A stretch of 64,000 nucleotides of DNA, taken from NCBI GenBank assembly GCA_003676145.1, contig NAUB01000031.1:36635-100634 (forward strand), written 5' to 3'. Shown in pieces: positions 7,468 to 16,840 of the stretch. The DNA is from a gamma proteobacterium symbiont of Stewartia floridana. GTDB taxonomy: Bacteria > Pseudomonadota > Gammaproteobacteria > Chromatiales > Chromatiaceae. Position 1 is the stretch's first letter. Every line of letters begins with the position of its first letter. The notes below the pieces were generated by a model that was not told the origin of the DNA, did no database searches, and saw nothing but the letters and a program-made list of their open reading frames with translations. The position numbers and the translations under genes are program-made.

Positions 7468-8907
7468 ATGTCCATCCCGCTGATACGAAAAACCAAGATC
7501 GTCGCTACCATCGGCCCGGCCTCGGATCGCGTGGAGACCCTCGAGGCGATGATCCGCGCCGGCATGAGCGTGGCGAGACTGAATCTGTCACACGGCAGTT
7601 ATCAGGAACACAAACAACGCATCGCGCGGATTCGCCAGGCGTCGCAGAATCTTCAAATCCCGGTTGCCATCATGATCGATACCCGGGGTGTCGAGATCCG
7701 TACCGGACCCCTCCAGCAGGGCCGTGTCGAACTGCACTCGGGTGGCCGTTTTTCACTCTATACGGATGATCGTATCGGCGATGAGCACGGGGTGTCGGTA
7801 ACCTACCATCGACTCAGCCAGGAGGTGGGAGCCGGTGACGTGATCCTGCTCGATGATGGCGCCATGGAGCTGACCGTCGACGAGGTGGTGGGCGATGAGA
7901 TCCGTTGCAGCGTGGTGCTGGGTGGCGTGCTGAAGGAGAACAAAGGGGTCAATCTGCCCAATACCCAGCTGTCGATGACTGCCGTCGAGACCGCCCAGCG
8001 TGACGATATTCTGCAGGAGCTCGCTTTCGCCGCTGAGAATGAAGTGGACTACATTGCCGCCTCCTTCATCCAACAGGCAGTGGAAATTGAACGCATGAGA
8101 GAGATCCTGGCTGAACGGGGGAGTAAGATCCCGATCATTGCCAAGATCGAGAATCGCGCCGGTATTGAGAACCTGGAATCGATCGTCAGTGCCGCAGACG
8201 GCATCATGGTGGCCCGGGGGGATATGGGGGTCGAGCTGCCGCTGGCGGATGTGCCGAGTATGCAGAAGAAGATCATCCGCATCACCGTCAGTAACGGCAA
8301 GCCGGTGATTACCGCCACTCAGATGCTGGCCTCGATGGAGCAGAATCCCAAACCGACCCGGGCAGAGGCGAGCGATGTGGCGAATGCCATTCTGGACGGC
8401 TCATCCGCGTTGATGCTCTCCGGTGAGACCGCTATGGGAGACTACCCGGTCGAATCGGTCAGCACCATGGAGCGACTGGCGGTGCGCACTGAGGCTTCGC
8501 TGCGTGAATACGGCTATCTGCAGCACATACTGCCCCATGCCTCGAATGTGGTTACCGAAGCGGTCAGCCGTTCCGCAGTCACCATGGCTGATCAGTTGCA
8601 TGCGGCGGCGATCATCAGCCTCACCGAGACCGGTTTTACTTCGCGCCTGATCTCCAAACATCGTCCGGAGTGTCCGATCCTGGCGGTAACCCACTCACCG
8701 CGGGTTACCCGGCGTCTGTGCATGAACTGGGGGGTGATACCGATGCTCGATGCCGCTGAGCATAACGATGAGGCGAAGGTGGACTACTGCATCGAGCAGG
8801 CGAAACATCGTGGTCTGTTGACGGTTGGTGATGTGGTGATTGCAACCAGCGGCTCAACCCAGGCGACCGGTGGTACCAATCTGATCAAGGTGATGTCGGT
8901 CGACTGA
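7468..8907 (+). CDS. pyk: Pyruvate kinase
   Basis: A 479-residue enzyme converting phosphoenolpyruvate and ADP to pyruvate and ATP in lower glycolysis. The N-terminus RKTKIVATIGPASDRVETLE, the phosphate-binding LNLSHGSYQEH, the catalytic lysine region IPIIAKIENRAG and the Mg-binding MVARGDMGVELP are all present, as is the signature ATQMLASMEQNPKPTRAEAS. The C-terminal allosteric domain is complete, ending GGTNLIKVMSVD. Length is normal. It is transcribed alone, and a palindromic repeat follows its stop. Confidence 0.95.
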   Translation: MSIPLIRKTKIVATIGPASDRVETLEAMIRAGMSVARLNLSHGSYQEHKQRIARIRQASQNLQIPVAIMIDTRGVEIRTGPLQQGRVELHSGGRFSLYTDDRIGDEHGVSVTYHRLSQEVGAGDVILLDDGAMELTVDEVVGDEIRCSVVLGGVLKENKGVNLPNTQLSMTAVETAQRDDILQELAFAAENEVDYIAASFIQQAVEIERMREILAERGSKIPIIAKIENRAGIENLESIVSAADGIMVARGDMGVELPLADVPSMQKKIIRITVSNGKPVITATQMLASMEQNPKPTRAEASDVANAILDGSSALMLSGETAMGDYPVESVSTMERLAVRTEASLREYGYLQHILPHASNVVTEAVSRSAVTMADQLHAAAIISLTETGFTSRLISKHRPECPILAVTHSPRVTRRLCMNWGVIPMLDAAEHNDEAKVDYCIEQAKHRGLLTVGDVVIATSGSTQATGGTNLIKVMSVD

Positions 8908-8927
8908 AGTCAGACCCTAATGAGATA

Positions 8928-9022
8928 AACCGCAAATAACGCGAATCACCGCAAAACAACGCAAAAAAGAGTTCGATAAAACGATTTGCGATCTTCGCGG
9001 TGATTGGCGTCCATTAGCGGTT
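8928..9022. repeat. Imperfect palindromic CGCAAAT-type intergenic repeat, copy 1
   Basis: AACCGCAAATAACGCGAATC on the left pairs imperfectly with the complement of GATTGGCGTCCATTAGCGGTT on the right, forming a long stem with an AT-rich loop. The same words recur at about 49434, 59368 and 60258. It lies between pyk and the convergent GDPD gene and may help terminate both transcripts. Confidence 0.6.
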
Positions 9023-9051
9023 GGTTTCTCTCTAAGCTTGTACTGTTAAGG

Positions 9052-10332
9052 TTACAGGCCTTTGCAGTTGGCGTAGAAGGTTACGGTTGCCGGCCAGTCG
9101 GAGAAGATACCCTTGATGCCCACATCCTGGGCCAACACATCCAACAGTACCAGCATGTCACCATCGTTGTCGGTGACATCTCTGATACTCTGGTAGTACC
9201 AACCACCGCCACTTGCGAGCAGGCCGGAACGCTCCAGCGTCCAGGTGATCAGGTCGATGCCATGGGCTCGTGCCGCAATCGCATATTCGGATGGTACGAT
9301 CTCGCCGTTTTCAGCAGTAACCAGGGCCCACATGGCCGGTGCCAGATAGTTCACACCCTGCTCCGCAAGGTAGGACATCCTGTCGATGGTCTGCTTGGCT
9401 TCGTCCGGATTATTGCTGCCATCCAGGTAGACGGCCTGTCTGCCAAAGCGCGGTTCATGGTTGATCCAGTAGAGTACATCGTCCAGGTTGAATGACTGGG
9501 CAAACACATGCTTGGGTTTTACACCGGCGGCCTTGTACTCATCGATCATCTGCTGAGCGTAGTCCTGTTGGGTGTAGTCGCCTTCGAACGGCATATCGAC
9601 GCTGGGAGACTTCAGTTCAGGAGTCATCTTGGCGCCAAGTTGCTTGAACAGCTCGATGCTTTCGGCGTGGGTCATCAGGGTAGCGTTGCCTGTATAGAGG
9701 TCAGTGCGCCAGCCTGGGGTGGCATCCAGATACGCTTCAACGCTGGTTGCAGTCCGGTCAGCCGCATCCATTTTGCCCTTCAGGGTTTTGAACTCCTGCA
9801 GAGTGATGTCACTGGTGCAGCAGCGAGCTGAGGCTGGCGTGATCACCTTACCGGTGGTTGGGTCGATCTCAGCGGGAACAAAGGGCTGGGAACATTTTGC
9901 CGCCAGTGGGGTTGCCAGGATGTTGGTGGTGGTGTGCAGATCGCACTGTGAATGACGGCAGACCAGTTGACGATCCTTGGTGAAGGTGACGTCGCACTCG
10001 AGAATACCGGCTCCCATGCGCGCCGCGGCAACATAGGATTCCACGGTATGTTCCGGAAACTGCATCGCGGCGCCCCGGTGGCCAATGGAGAAGTCGCTCT
10101 TTTTAAACTTCTTCTTTTTACTGCAGGCCTGCAGCTCCTGTTTCAGTTCACCCTCGTCCATGTCGTCGACCAGGTAGAAAGGGCGGGGTCCCAGTTGAGT
10201 GCTCAGACGAACCCGCTCAAATTCGCCTTCGTCATCCTCTCGATGATCTCTGTTACCGGCAAAACAACCGCTCACGATTATGCTGGTTGTTGTGATGATG
10301 AGCAGTGTCTGTAGCATCTTTTTCAATCGCAT
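9052..10332 (-). CDS. Glycerophosphodiester phosphodiesterase family lipoprotein
   Basis: A 426-residue protein with a lipoprotein signal (hydrophobic stretch followed by lipobox VSGC near residue 23), so it should be membrane-anchored. The GDPD domain starts [18 protein letters not shown], with the HRG catalytic histidine and the metal-binding glutamate in [12 protein letters not shown] second catalytic histidine lies in LVCRHSQCD. Such enzymes (GlpQ-like) release glycerol-3-phosphate from glycerophosphodiesters. Cysteines in the inserted region after CRHSQC (SARCC) are unusual. It is monocistronic and convergent with pyk. Confidence 0.85.
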   Translation of the reverse strand: MRLKKMLQTLLIITTTSIIVSGCFAGNRDHREDDEGEFERVRLSTQLGPRPFYLVDDMDEGELKQELQACSKKKKFKKSDFSIGHRGAAMQFPEHTVESYVAAARMGAGILECDVTFTKDRQLVCRHSQCDLHTTTNILATPLAAKCSQPFVPAEIDPTTGKVITPASARCCTSDITLQEFKTLKGKMDAADRTATSVEAYLDATPGWRTDLYTGNATLMTHAESIELFKQLGAKMTPELKSPSVDMPFEGDYTQQDYAQQMIDEYKAAGVKPKHVFAQSFNLDDVLYWINHEPRFGRQAVYLDGSNNPDEAKQTIDRMSYLAEQGVNYLAPAMWALVTAENGEIVPSEYAIAARAHGIDLITWTLERSGLLASGGGWYYQSIRDVTDNDGDMLVLLDVLAQDVGIKGIFSDWPATVTFYANCKGL

Positions 10333-10522
10333 TCTCGATTCCTCAGATTATTATGGTGCTTGATTCGGATTCCATGAATACCGGTCGTCACCATAAAAGA
10401 GCTCTGTTTCCTGCTGATGCCGAAGCTGTGACACTTTCGAGAAGAAAACAGTGTTGATCTATACAGGTTCAGGTTCTGAGAAAGTTGAGGGGAGGCGGGG
10501 GAGATTGAATGGGGTCTGGTCA

Positions 10523-10552
10523 AACTCCCGACACCCTGTTGTGTCGGGAGTT
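10523..10552 (-). terminator. Hairpin terminator downstream of sodB
   Basis: Perfect 12-bp stem AACTCCCGACAC / GTGTCGGGAGTT around a 6-base loop, just after the sodB stop. The T run on the minus strand is short (TTT), so termination may be moderate. Confidence 0.7.
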
Positions 10553-10559
10553 GCAGGGA

Positions 10560-11141
10560 TCAGCTCATGTTATCGGCGACGAAATCCCAGTTGACCACCT
10601 TCCAGAAGGCTTCAAGATAGGCCGGACGGGCATTGCGATAGTCGATGTAGTAGGCGTGTTCCCAGACATCGGCTGTCAGCAGCGCTTTTTTACCGGAGGT
10701 CATCGGGCAGCCGGCGTTGGAGGTGTTGAAGATCTCCAGACTGCCGTCTTCATTCTGCACCAGCCAGGTCCAGCCGGAACCGAAGTTGGTGGCGCCGGAG
10801 GTGGCGAACTTTTTCTTGAACTCGTCGAATGAACCGAATGTGTTGTTGATGGCATCGGCCAGTGCACCACTGGGGGCATTGTCATCGCTCGGGCTGCGCA
10901 GACAGTTCCAGTAGAAGGTGTGGTTCCAGATCTGAGCCGCATTGTTGAATACGCCACCGGACGATTTCATGATGATATCTTCCAGGGAAGCGCTTTCGAA
11001 TTCGGTCCCCGGTACCAGGTTGTTCAGATTGGTCACGTAGGTGTTGTGGTGCTTGCCGTGGTGGAACTCCAGGGTCTCTTTGGAGATCACCGGCTCCAGG
11101 GCATCAATTGCGTAGGGCAGGGCAGGTAGTTCGTGTGCCAT
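10560..11141 (-). CDS. sodB: Iron superoxide dismutase
   Basis: A 193-residue cytoplasmic enzyme that dismutates superoxide. Metal ligands are visible: His in [13 protein letters not shown], His in [12 protein letters not shown], and Asp/His in [16 protein letters not shown]. The AAQxWNHTFYW segment, with its glutamine, and the overall sequence favour iron rather than manganese. The length is exactly the family norm. The ATG has GGAG upstream on the minus strand. A strong hairpin follows the stop codon. Confidence 0.95.
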   Translation of the reverse strand: MAHELPALPYAIDALEPVISKETLEFHHGKHHNTYVTNLNNLVPGTEFESASLEDIIMKSSGGVFNNAAQIWNHTFYWNCLRSPSDDNAPSGALADAINNTFGSFDEFKKKFATSGATNFGSGWTWLVQNEDGSLEIFNTSNAGCPMTSGKKALLTADVWEHAYYIDYRNARPAYLEAFWKVVNWDFVADNMS

Positions 11142-11367
11142 GAGTTAATACTCCTTCGTTGTCGCGTTATTGAATTCTTGACCTCTCCATGCGCTCAGGG
11201 AGGGGATAAAAACCTAGTAGAATGGTCAGCTATTCTATCCATGCCATGGCGGGGATGCAACTGGGTAGGATGTGAGGGAAAATAGTAACCGGGCGACGCA
11301 GCAGTCGACTGGCAGTCGCCGGGTTTATAATAGCATCTCTGATTGACCGATTGATGACGACTTTGAA

Positions 11368-12912
11368 ATGGATCCTATTGAACTAAGTATATTTTCATCC
11401 CGGCTCGAAGCGGTATGCGATGAGATGGGTGCGGTGCTGCGTAATGCCGCTTTTTCGCCCAATATACGCGATCGGTTGGATTTCTCCTGTGCGGTGTTCG
11501 ACGCCGCCGGTGAACTCTCTGCCCAGGCGGCCCATATTCCGGTACACCTTGGCAGCATGGCCTATGCAATGGCGGATATTGTCGCTCAAATCGAGTGGCA
11601 GGATGGGGATATGGTGGTACTCAACGATCCTTTCATGGGGGGAACCCATCTGCCGGATGTAACGCTGATTTCGCCGCTCTTTTGTGACGGCCTGTTAAGT
11701 GCCTTTGTGGTCAATCGGGCTCACCATGCGGATATCGGTGCTGATTCACCAGGCTCAATGCCGGTCTCGGATCATCTGCACCAGGAAGGGCGGGTCATAC
11801 CGCCTGGCAAATTGATTGAGGCGGGACGACTGGATGAGGCCTTCCTGGCGGAACTCACGGCTGATAATCGTAATCCGGTTGAGTCGAGAGGGGACTTCGC
11901 CGCCCAGATCAGCGCCAACCGGAACGGTCTGAAACGCCTGCAGCGGCTGATCAGTGAGTGGGGTCGGGCAGGGTTTCTGAATGGCCTGAAGGCCCTCAAT
12001 GCCTATGCGGAGCGATTGGCCGCTGATGCCCTGAAGCAACTGCCGCCGGGAGAGTATCGGTTCGAGGATCTGATGGATGATGATGGGCAGGGCAGTCAGG
12101 ATATTCCAATCCGTGTCAGGATCCGTGTGGAGGCAGATCGATTGATTGTGGATTTCAGCGGAACCGCACCCCAGGTACCCGGTAATATCAACTGTCCATT
12201 ATCGGTTGCCGCGGCCGCGGTCTACTACTGTTTTCGCTGCCTGATGCCTGAGCAGACCCCAGCTTGTGCCGGCAGTTTCAGAGCAATTAAGTTGATTGTG
12301 CCGGAAGGGTGTCTGCTCAATGCCCGTCGTCCGGCCGCTGTAGCCGCCGGAAATGTGGAGACCAGCACTCGAGTGGTTGATGTGGTGCTTGGTGCTTTGG
12401 CTCAGGCTATCCCCGATGAGATTCCCGCCGCGAGCCAGGGCAGCATGAACAACCTGGCCATGGGCAGTGATCACGAGCAGGGGCGCTGGGACTACTATGA
12501 AACCATTGGCGGTGGTATGGGGGCTGGGCGCCTGGGGGGTGGTTTAAGCGGTATGCAGACCCACATGACCAACACCTTGAACACGCCGGTCGAGGTGATC
12601 GAGAGTCGTTTTCCTTTGCGTATCGAACGTTATGCCTTGAGAGACGACTCGGCTGGAGAGGGCAGGCGTCAGGGTGGCGAGGGGCTGGTGCGCAGTTTCC
12701 GGTTTCTCGCGCCGACCCAGGTGACCCTGTTGACTGAACGCCGACGCAACAGGCCCTGGGGTATGGATGGGGGTGGTCCAGGTGGCAATGGTGTGAATCG
12801 GCACAATGGACAACGGCTGGCTGGCAAGGTGAATCTGGATGTGGAGCGTGGCGACCTGTTGACCATCGAAACACCGGGCGGCGGTGGCTGGGGTGGTGCA
12901 GAGAGTGATTAG
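11368..12912 (+). CDS. Hydantoinase B/5-oxoprolinase-type protein (HyuB)
   Basis: A 514-residue protein covering the full HyuB family: N-terminal [20 protein letters not shown], the conserved [19 protein letters not shown] segment, [17 protein letters not shown], and the glycine-rich C-terminus ETPGGGGWG. HyuB acts with the ATP-using HyuA to hydrolyse hydantoins or 5-oxoproline. No HyuA-like gene is adjacent, which is unusual. The start is the first good match to the family but has no clear ribosome-binding site. A small ABM-fold protein follows 24 bases later and may be cotranscribed. Confidence 0.88.
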   Translation: MDPIELSIFSSRLEAVCDEMGAVLRNAAFSPNIRDRLDFSCAVFDAAGELSAQAAHIPVHLGSMAYAMADIVAQIEWQDGDMVVLNDPFMGGTHLPDVTLISPLFCDGLLSAFVVNRAHHADIGADSPGSMPVSDHLHQEGRVIPPGKLIEAGRLDEAFLAELTADNRNPVESRGDFAAQISANRNGLKRLQRLISEWGRAGFLNGLKALNAYAERLAADALKQLPPGEYRFEDLMDDDGQGSQDIPIRVRIRVEADRLIVDFSGTAPQVPGNINCPLSVAAAAVYYCFRCLMPEQTPACAGSFRAIKLIVPEGCLLNARRPAAVAAGNVETSTRVVDVVLGALAQAIPDEIPAASQGSMNNLAMGSDHEQGRWDYYETIGGGMGAGRLGGGLSGMQTHMTNTLNTPVEVIESRFPLRIERYALRDDSAGEGRRQGGEGLVRSFRFLAPTQVTLLTERRRNRPWGMDGGGPGGNGVNRHNGQRLAGKVNLDVERGDLLTIETPGGGGWGGAESD

Positions 12913-12936
12913 TATCAATCGGCCCTAGGGAAACTT

Positions 12937-13251
12937 ATGGAAAAGCCTATCTATGCGGTCATCTTTAAAGCCGTGATTGGTGACCTCGATGCGACATACC
13001 ATGAAACAGCGTCACAGCTCAGGAGACGGGCGATGGAGTTGTATGACTGCATCTCGTTTGAATCCTATACGCAAGGGGATCGGGAAATATCGATCTCCTA
13101 TTGGCGGGACGAGGAGCAGATTGTTCAGTGGAAAAACGATCAGATCCATTTAAAGGCGCAACAGATGGGGCGTGAAAAATGGTATCGATCCTACCAGGTC
13201 CAGGTGGTCAAGCTCATCAAGCAGTATGGAGAAGATGATCAGGTTGGCTGA
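12937..13251 (+). CDS. Antibiotic biosynthesis monooxygenase (ABM)-fold protein
   Basis: A 104-residue protein with the dimeric alpha/beta-barrel pattern: YAVIFKAVIG first strand, a long amphipathic helix (ETASQLRRRAMELYDC), and SFESYTQGDREISISYWRD with the W-R-D-E-E-Q motif typical of ABM proteins, then HLKAQQMGREKWYRSYQVQV. These proteins act on quinones, haem or other small molecules, or simply bind them; the reaction cannot be named here. It follows the HyuB gene closely and converges on the kinase gene at 13274. Confidence 0.75.
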   Translation: MEKPIYAVIFKAVIGDLDATYHETASQLRRRAMELYDCISFESYTQGDREISISYWRDEEQIVQWKNDQIHLKAQQMGREKWYRSYQVQVVKLIKQYGEDDQVG

Positions 13252-13284
13252 CCCTGTTGTCGCCACGCATTGTTCAGGGTAGCC
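13245..13284. terminator. Possible bidirectional hairpin between convergent genes
   Basis: GGCTGACCCTG (13245-13255) pairs with CAGGGTAGCC (13275-13284), with one bulged base, spanning the two facing stop codons. There is no T run, so a terminator role is uncertain. Confidence 0.35.
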
Positions 13285-13933
13285 AGATCGAGAAACAACC
13301 ACCTCCCAAGCGTTGGTTGTTTGCCAGTTTGATGTATCCCTCCCGTTCTCCATTGCTGTGCATATGAGCCACCAGAGAGGCAAAGTAGTGGCCCAGCTGG
13401 GTCTCTCCCTGTTGCGGTTTTTTATGCTGCTGAGCGGTTTGGGCATCGATCATGTTTTGTGGAAATCCATCGCCGTCATCATCGATACTCAACACCAGAT
13501 AGCCATCCACGGATGCCGCGTGAATGAGGATTTGTGAGGAGCTGTATCTCAATCCATTACCAATCAGGCTGTTGATGACTCCCCGCATCAGCCACTCATC
13601 AAAATAGCCCACCAAACCCTCTTCGCTCTCATAGTTGATGGTGATTCCCAGATGGTTGGCCGTGGCTTGGTTATCCACCGAAATCTCATACAGAAACTGT
13701 TCAACATCGATCTCTTCGATGTTGGTGGAGAGCTGTCCTTTATCGATCTTGTAGAGTGACAGCAGAGCAATCAAATTGTCATTCAGGCGTCTGGCTTCAT
13801 GCTGCAGGGTGCCCAGCTTTGGATTTTCATGAACTTGTAACTCTTCACCAAGATCATCGATCGTATTGATCACCAGGCCAAGGGAGTTTTTCATGTCATG
13901 GATGAGTGACGCCAGAATATCAGCAAAATTCAT
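13274..13933 (-). CDS. Sensor-less histidine kinase core
   Basis: A 219-residue cytoplasmic protein. The H-box is at the very N-terminus (ASLIHDMKNSLG, His12). A dimerisation helix follows, then a GHKL ATPase domain with the N-box region VINSLIGNGLRYSS and G1 motif DDDGDGF. The G2 region is reduced (GGGCFSIWLP). There is no transmembrane or sensor domain. The start overlaps the stop of the REC-TPR gene by four bases (ATGA), so the two are translated together and probably act together. Partner specificity is inferred from this coupling only. Confidence 0.8.
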   Translation of the reverse strand: MNFADILASLIHDMKNSLGLVINTIDDLGEELQVHENPKLGTLQHEARRLNDNLIALLSLYKIDKGQLSTNIEEIDVEQFLYEISVDNQATANHLGITINYESEEGLVGYFDEWLMRGVINSLIGNGLRYSSSQILIHAASVDGYLVLSIDDDGDGFPQNMIDAQTAQQHKKPQQGETQLGHYFASLVAHMHSNGEREGYIKLANNQRLGGGCFSIWLP

Positions 13934-15585
13934 GTTTTTTCTCTGCTCTGTTCAGATGAGTCTGATGTCTTGCTCAGCATGGTTTTAAGCCGGCCATAGA
14001 GTTTTTGCAGGGTCGTGTTGTTTGGATCAGCTTTTGCCACCCGTGCAAGATAGCCTTTGATCTCATCGATCATGCCAGGGCTGGGCCCCTCTCTCTCCAT
14101 ACTCATCAAGAGTACAAGCGCAATATTCAGGTTTACCGTTCTGTTGGCCGGCATGCGTGTTGAAGTCTCTTTCAACAGCTCCGCGGCTTCGTCGAGCTGA
14201 CCGCTTTTGGCTAATTCAACACCTTTACGATTCAGTGCGAACACTTCCTCGCGAATCGAATCGATGGTGCCGAGTGTCTGTTCGTCCATCTCCAGTGATG
14301 AGATCGTCAACTTGATCTCATCCATCAGCTCCTCATCGGTATGATTGTTGAGGATTGCACCCTTCATCAGCTCAACACACTCTTCCTCCATGCCGAAGTT
14401 TTTGTAGGTTTTTGCCAGCTCGATGGCGCACTCCGAATCCTCAATCTGGTCAAACGATTTCTGCAGCTCTGCGGCCTTCTCCAGTGATGCCCTTGCCAGA
14501 TCAGAGTTTCCCATCGCCTCATGGATCAGACTTTCGGCGCTGGCCTGGTAGAAGTCGGCTTTCGGGTCTTTGCTGAAATCCTTGTCAATCTGCTTCAATA
14601 CCTGAAGTGCTGATGGGCCATCATGATTATCTGCCGTGACTCTGGCCAGGTTGGCATAGTTGGCAGGGTGTTTGTAGACCGAGTGTCTGCCGTGTTGAAC
14701 CGCTTTGGTGAAGGCGCTTTCGGCAATATCCTGATGCTGGTTTACCAATGCGATTTCACCCAGTAACTGCTGTCTTGGTACCGCTTTGGGTGAGATGGAT
14801 ACTGCCTCTTTGAGGATATCCTCAGCCTCGCTGAGCTGATTGGCTCGCTTATGGCTTCTCGCCAACCAGTCATAGGCTGGCGTGTAGTTGGGGTTTTGGC
14901 TCTTGATGCGTTGAAACTCATCGATCGCCTGCTGGAAATCCTGCGCCAGATAGTTGCATTTGCCCAGTCCCAGTCTGGCCCAGGGAAGTTCCCTGATCGC
15001 CAGTACCTCCTGGTAGAGCGTCTTGGCTTCGTTCAGCTTGCCACTGTTGAGCAGGATATTGCCCTTTATCTTTCTCAGTTCATTGCAGTTGGCCGGTTTG
15101 GCAGCGATTTTCTCATCCAGAATCGCAACCGCCTTGGTGTAGTTTCGCTTCTCCACAGCTTCCTCGATTGCCAGCAGATCGTGCTTCTTGGCAATCAGCT
15201 TTTCCAGGCGTGTCTTGAGAAAATCCTTATTGAAGGGTTTGGTCAGGTAGGAGTCGGGTTCATACTCCACCGCACCCATCACCATGTCCCGGGTGTTTTC
15301 CGCTGTGACCATGACAAAGACACTACCCAAACCCATCAGGTGGCGATACTTGGCCTCTTCCAGTACCTGCTGTCCATCTCTACCGGCACCCAGGTTATAG
15401 TCGCAAAGCACCACGTCAAAGCGCTCCTGTTCCATCAGCTCAATGGCTTCGTTGCCGTTTCTGGCAAGCTGGATCTCTCTGACACCACAGGCCATCAGCA
15501 TATTTTTCATCATGCTGCGCATATCCCCGAAATCATCAACCACCAGGTAGAGTCTGTTTTCGAGTAGTCCCGGTTTGAAGAACAC
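13930..15585 (-). CDS. Response regulator receiver fused to TPR repeats
   Basis: About 551 residues. The start is taken as GTG at 15585, seven bases after AAGGAG; a TTG ten codons upstream is possible but has no ribosome-binding site. A receiver domain fills residues 10-130, with acidic pair VVDD, phosphoacceptor Asp62 (VVLCDYN) and the conserved lysine in YLTKPFNK. The rest (about 150-540) is helical repeats with TPR character (GLGKCNYLAQDFQQAIDEF, AKSGQLDEAAELLKE). No DNA-binding output is present, so signalling should go through protein contacts. It is translationally coupled to a sensor-less kinase. Confidence 0.85.
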   Translation of the reverse strand: MFFKPGLLENRLYLVVDDFGDMRSMMKNMLMACGVREIQLARNGNEAIELMEQERFDVVLCDYNLGAGRDGQQVLEEAKYRHLMGLGSVFVMVTAENTRDMVMGAVEYEPDSYLTKPFNKDFLKTRLEKLIAKKHDLLAIEEAVEKRNYTKAVAILDEKIAAKPANCNELRKIKGNILLNSGKLNEAKTLYQEVLAIRELPWARLGLGKCNYLAQDFQQAIDEFQRIKSQNPNYTPAYDWLARSHKRANQLSEAEDILKEAVSISPKAVPRQQLLGEIALVNQHQDIAESAFTKAVQHGRHSVYKHPANYANLARVTADNHDGPSALQVLKQIDKDFSKDPKADFYQASAESLIHEAMGNSDLARASLEKAAELQKSFDQIEDSECAIELAKTYKNFGMEEECVELMKGAILNNHTDEELMDEIKLTISSLEMDEQTLGTIDSIREEVFALNRKGVELAKSGQLDEAAELLKETSTRMPANRTVNLNIALVLLMSMEREGPSPGMIDEIKGYLARVAKADPNNTTLQKLYGRLKTMLSKTSDSSEQSREKT

Positions 15586-15788
15586 AAAATGCTCCTTGAG
15601 CTTGCGTGTCTGCAATGTCAGTCTGCTGCTTGGCTGATCAGGCAGCAGGGTATGCAGACAGGAAGTTGGCCGTTATCTTCAAACAAAGCGGCGAGATCAA
15701 GGGAAACTGAAGTCGAAAGGGAGCCTGACCCGGGACAAATACCAGGGTCAGAGGGTGTTTTGGGGCGGCTTACTGATGCGTTGTCGGT

Positions 15789-16649
15789 TCAGGCCTGAGC
15801 GCGCCTTGCCGGTGCGATAATCATATCCATGGTCTCTTCACTTCGGATGATCATCTCCGGGACCAGGGCTGAAACATCCTGATGGCTGAAGCCGGTGGTA
15901 TCCCAGGCCGACGGATCGATTGCCCAGAGCATCTCATCGACAGAGAGTCCAACCATGTCACCGTTTGCCACGGCCTTGGCGATGTGTACCAGAGCGACCT
16001 CCAGTCTGTACTCTTGCGCCTGCGCCGGCGCGTTGTGGAAACCGGCCACCTCGATGAAGCTCTCCGGCAGGTTCCAGGATCTCATCAGTTCAGCACCAAC
16101 TTCGAGATGGTTGAAGCCGAGAATCTCCTGTTCCGTGTCAGCCAGAATCCAGGTGTCTCCACCGGTGATATGCAGAACGTCCCTTGATTCATCCGGCAGT
16201 GAAAGATAGATCACCAGACGACCGAGATCGTGTAGAACCCCCATCACCAGCAAGCGCTCACTGTGCAGAACACTGCTCTGCTCGGCCAGAGTCTTTGCCA
16301 TCACGCCGGTGGTGACCGAGTGACGCCAGAAGTCGGCCATATTGACCATCTCTTCAGGGATCCCGGTGAAAGTCCGTTGTGCCGCCGTCGCCATCACCAG
16401 ATTGCGAAGTTCGTTGGCGCCGATCAACGTCACCGCCCTGGAGAGGGTCTCGACCTTTGCCCGCTGACCGAACAGCGGGCTGTTGACCAGCCTCAGCAGG
16501 CGGGCGGAGATGTCAGCATCCTGAGTGATGATGTCGGCCACCTCAACCACGGAGTAGTCCGAGGTTCCGAGGAGCTGATTAACCTTGATGCATACATCGG
16601 GGAGAGAGACGAGGCGGTCGAGATTCTGCACAAGACTTTTAGGATTCAT
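15789..16649 (-). CDS. HDOD-domain signalling protein
   Basis: A 286-residue protein made almost entirely of an HDOD domain: VSLPDVCIKVNQLLGT, DADISARLLRLVNSPLFG, and the HD-like centre VMGVLHDLGRLVIYLSLPDE, followed by GFNHLEVGAELMRSWNLPE. HDOD proteins are non-enzymatic or weakly enzymatic relatives of HD hydrolases found in bacterial signalling and motility. It lies upstream of the REC-TPR/kinase pair, same strand, about 200 bases away, so it may belong to the same signalling set. Confidence 0.85.
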   Translation of the reverse strand: MNPKSLVQNLDRLVSLPDVCIKVNQLLGTSDYSVVEVADIITQDADISARLLRLVNSPLFGQRAKVETLSRAVTLIGANELRNLVMATAAQRTFTGIPEEMVNMADFWRHSVTTGVMAKTLAEQSSVLHSERLLVMGVLHDLGRLVIYLSLPDESRDVLHITGGDTWILADTEQEILGFNHLEVGAELMRSWNLPESFIEVAGFHNAPAQAQEYRLEVALVHIAKAVANGDMVGLSVDEMLWAIDPSAWDTTGFSHQDVSALVPEMIIRSEETMDMIIAPARRAQA

Positions 16650-16840
16650 GGTCTTTCCTAACGGATGTGATTGTTATTGCTTAAAGTGTGAATGTAATTC
16701 ATTACAAAAAATAGTGTTATTTTAAGTGGAGAAATGAGAACTGGTTTGGAATGTTTAGGGAATATAAATCATATTCCTTTGCAAACAAAGGCTTGGAACG
16801 ATCTTTCAGCTCGCATCCAGCGGACCCTCAGAGTCAGGTT

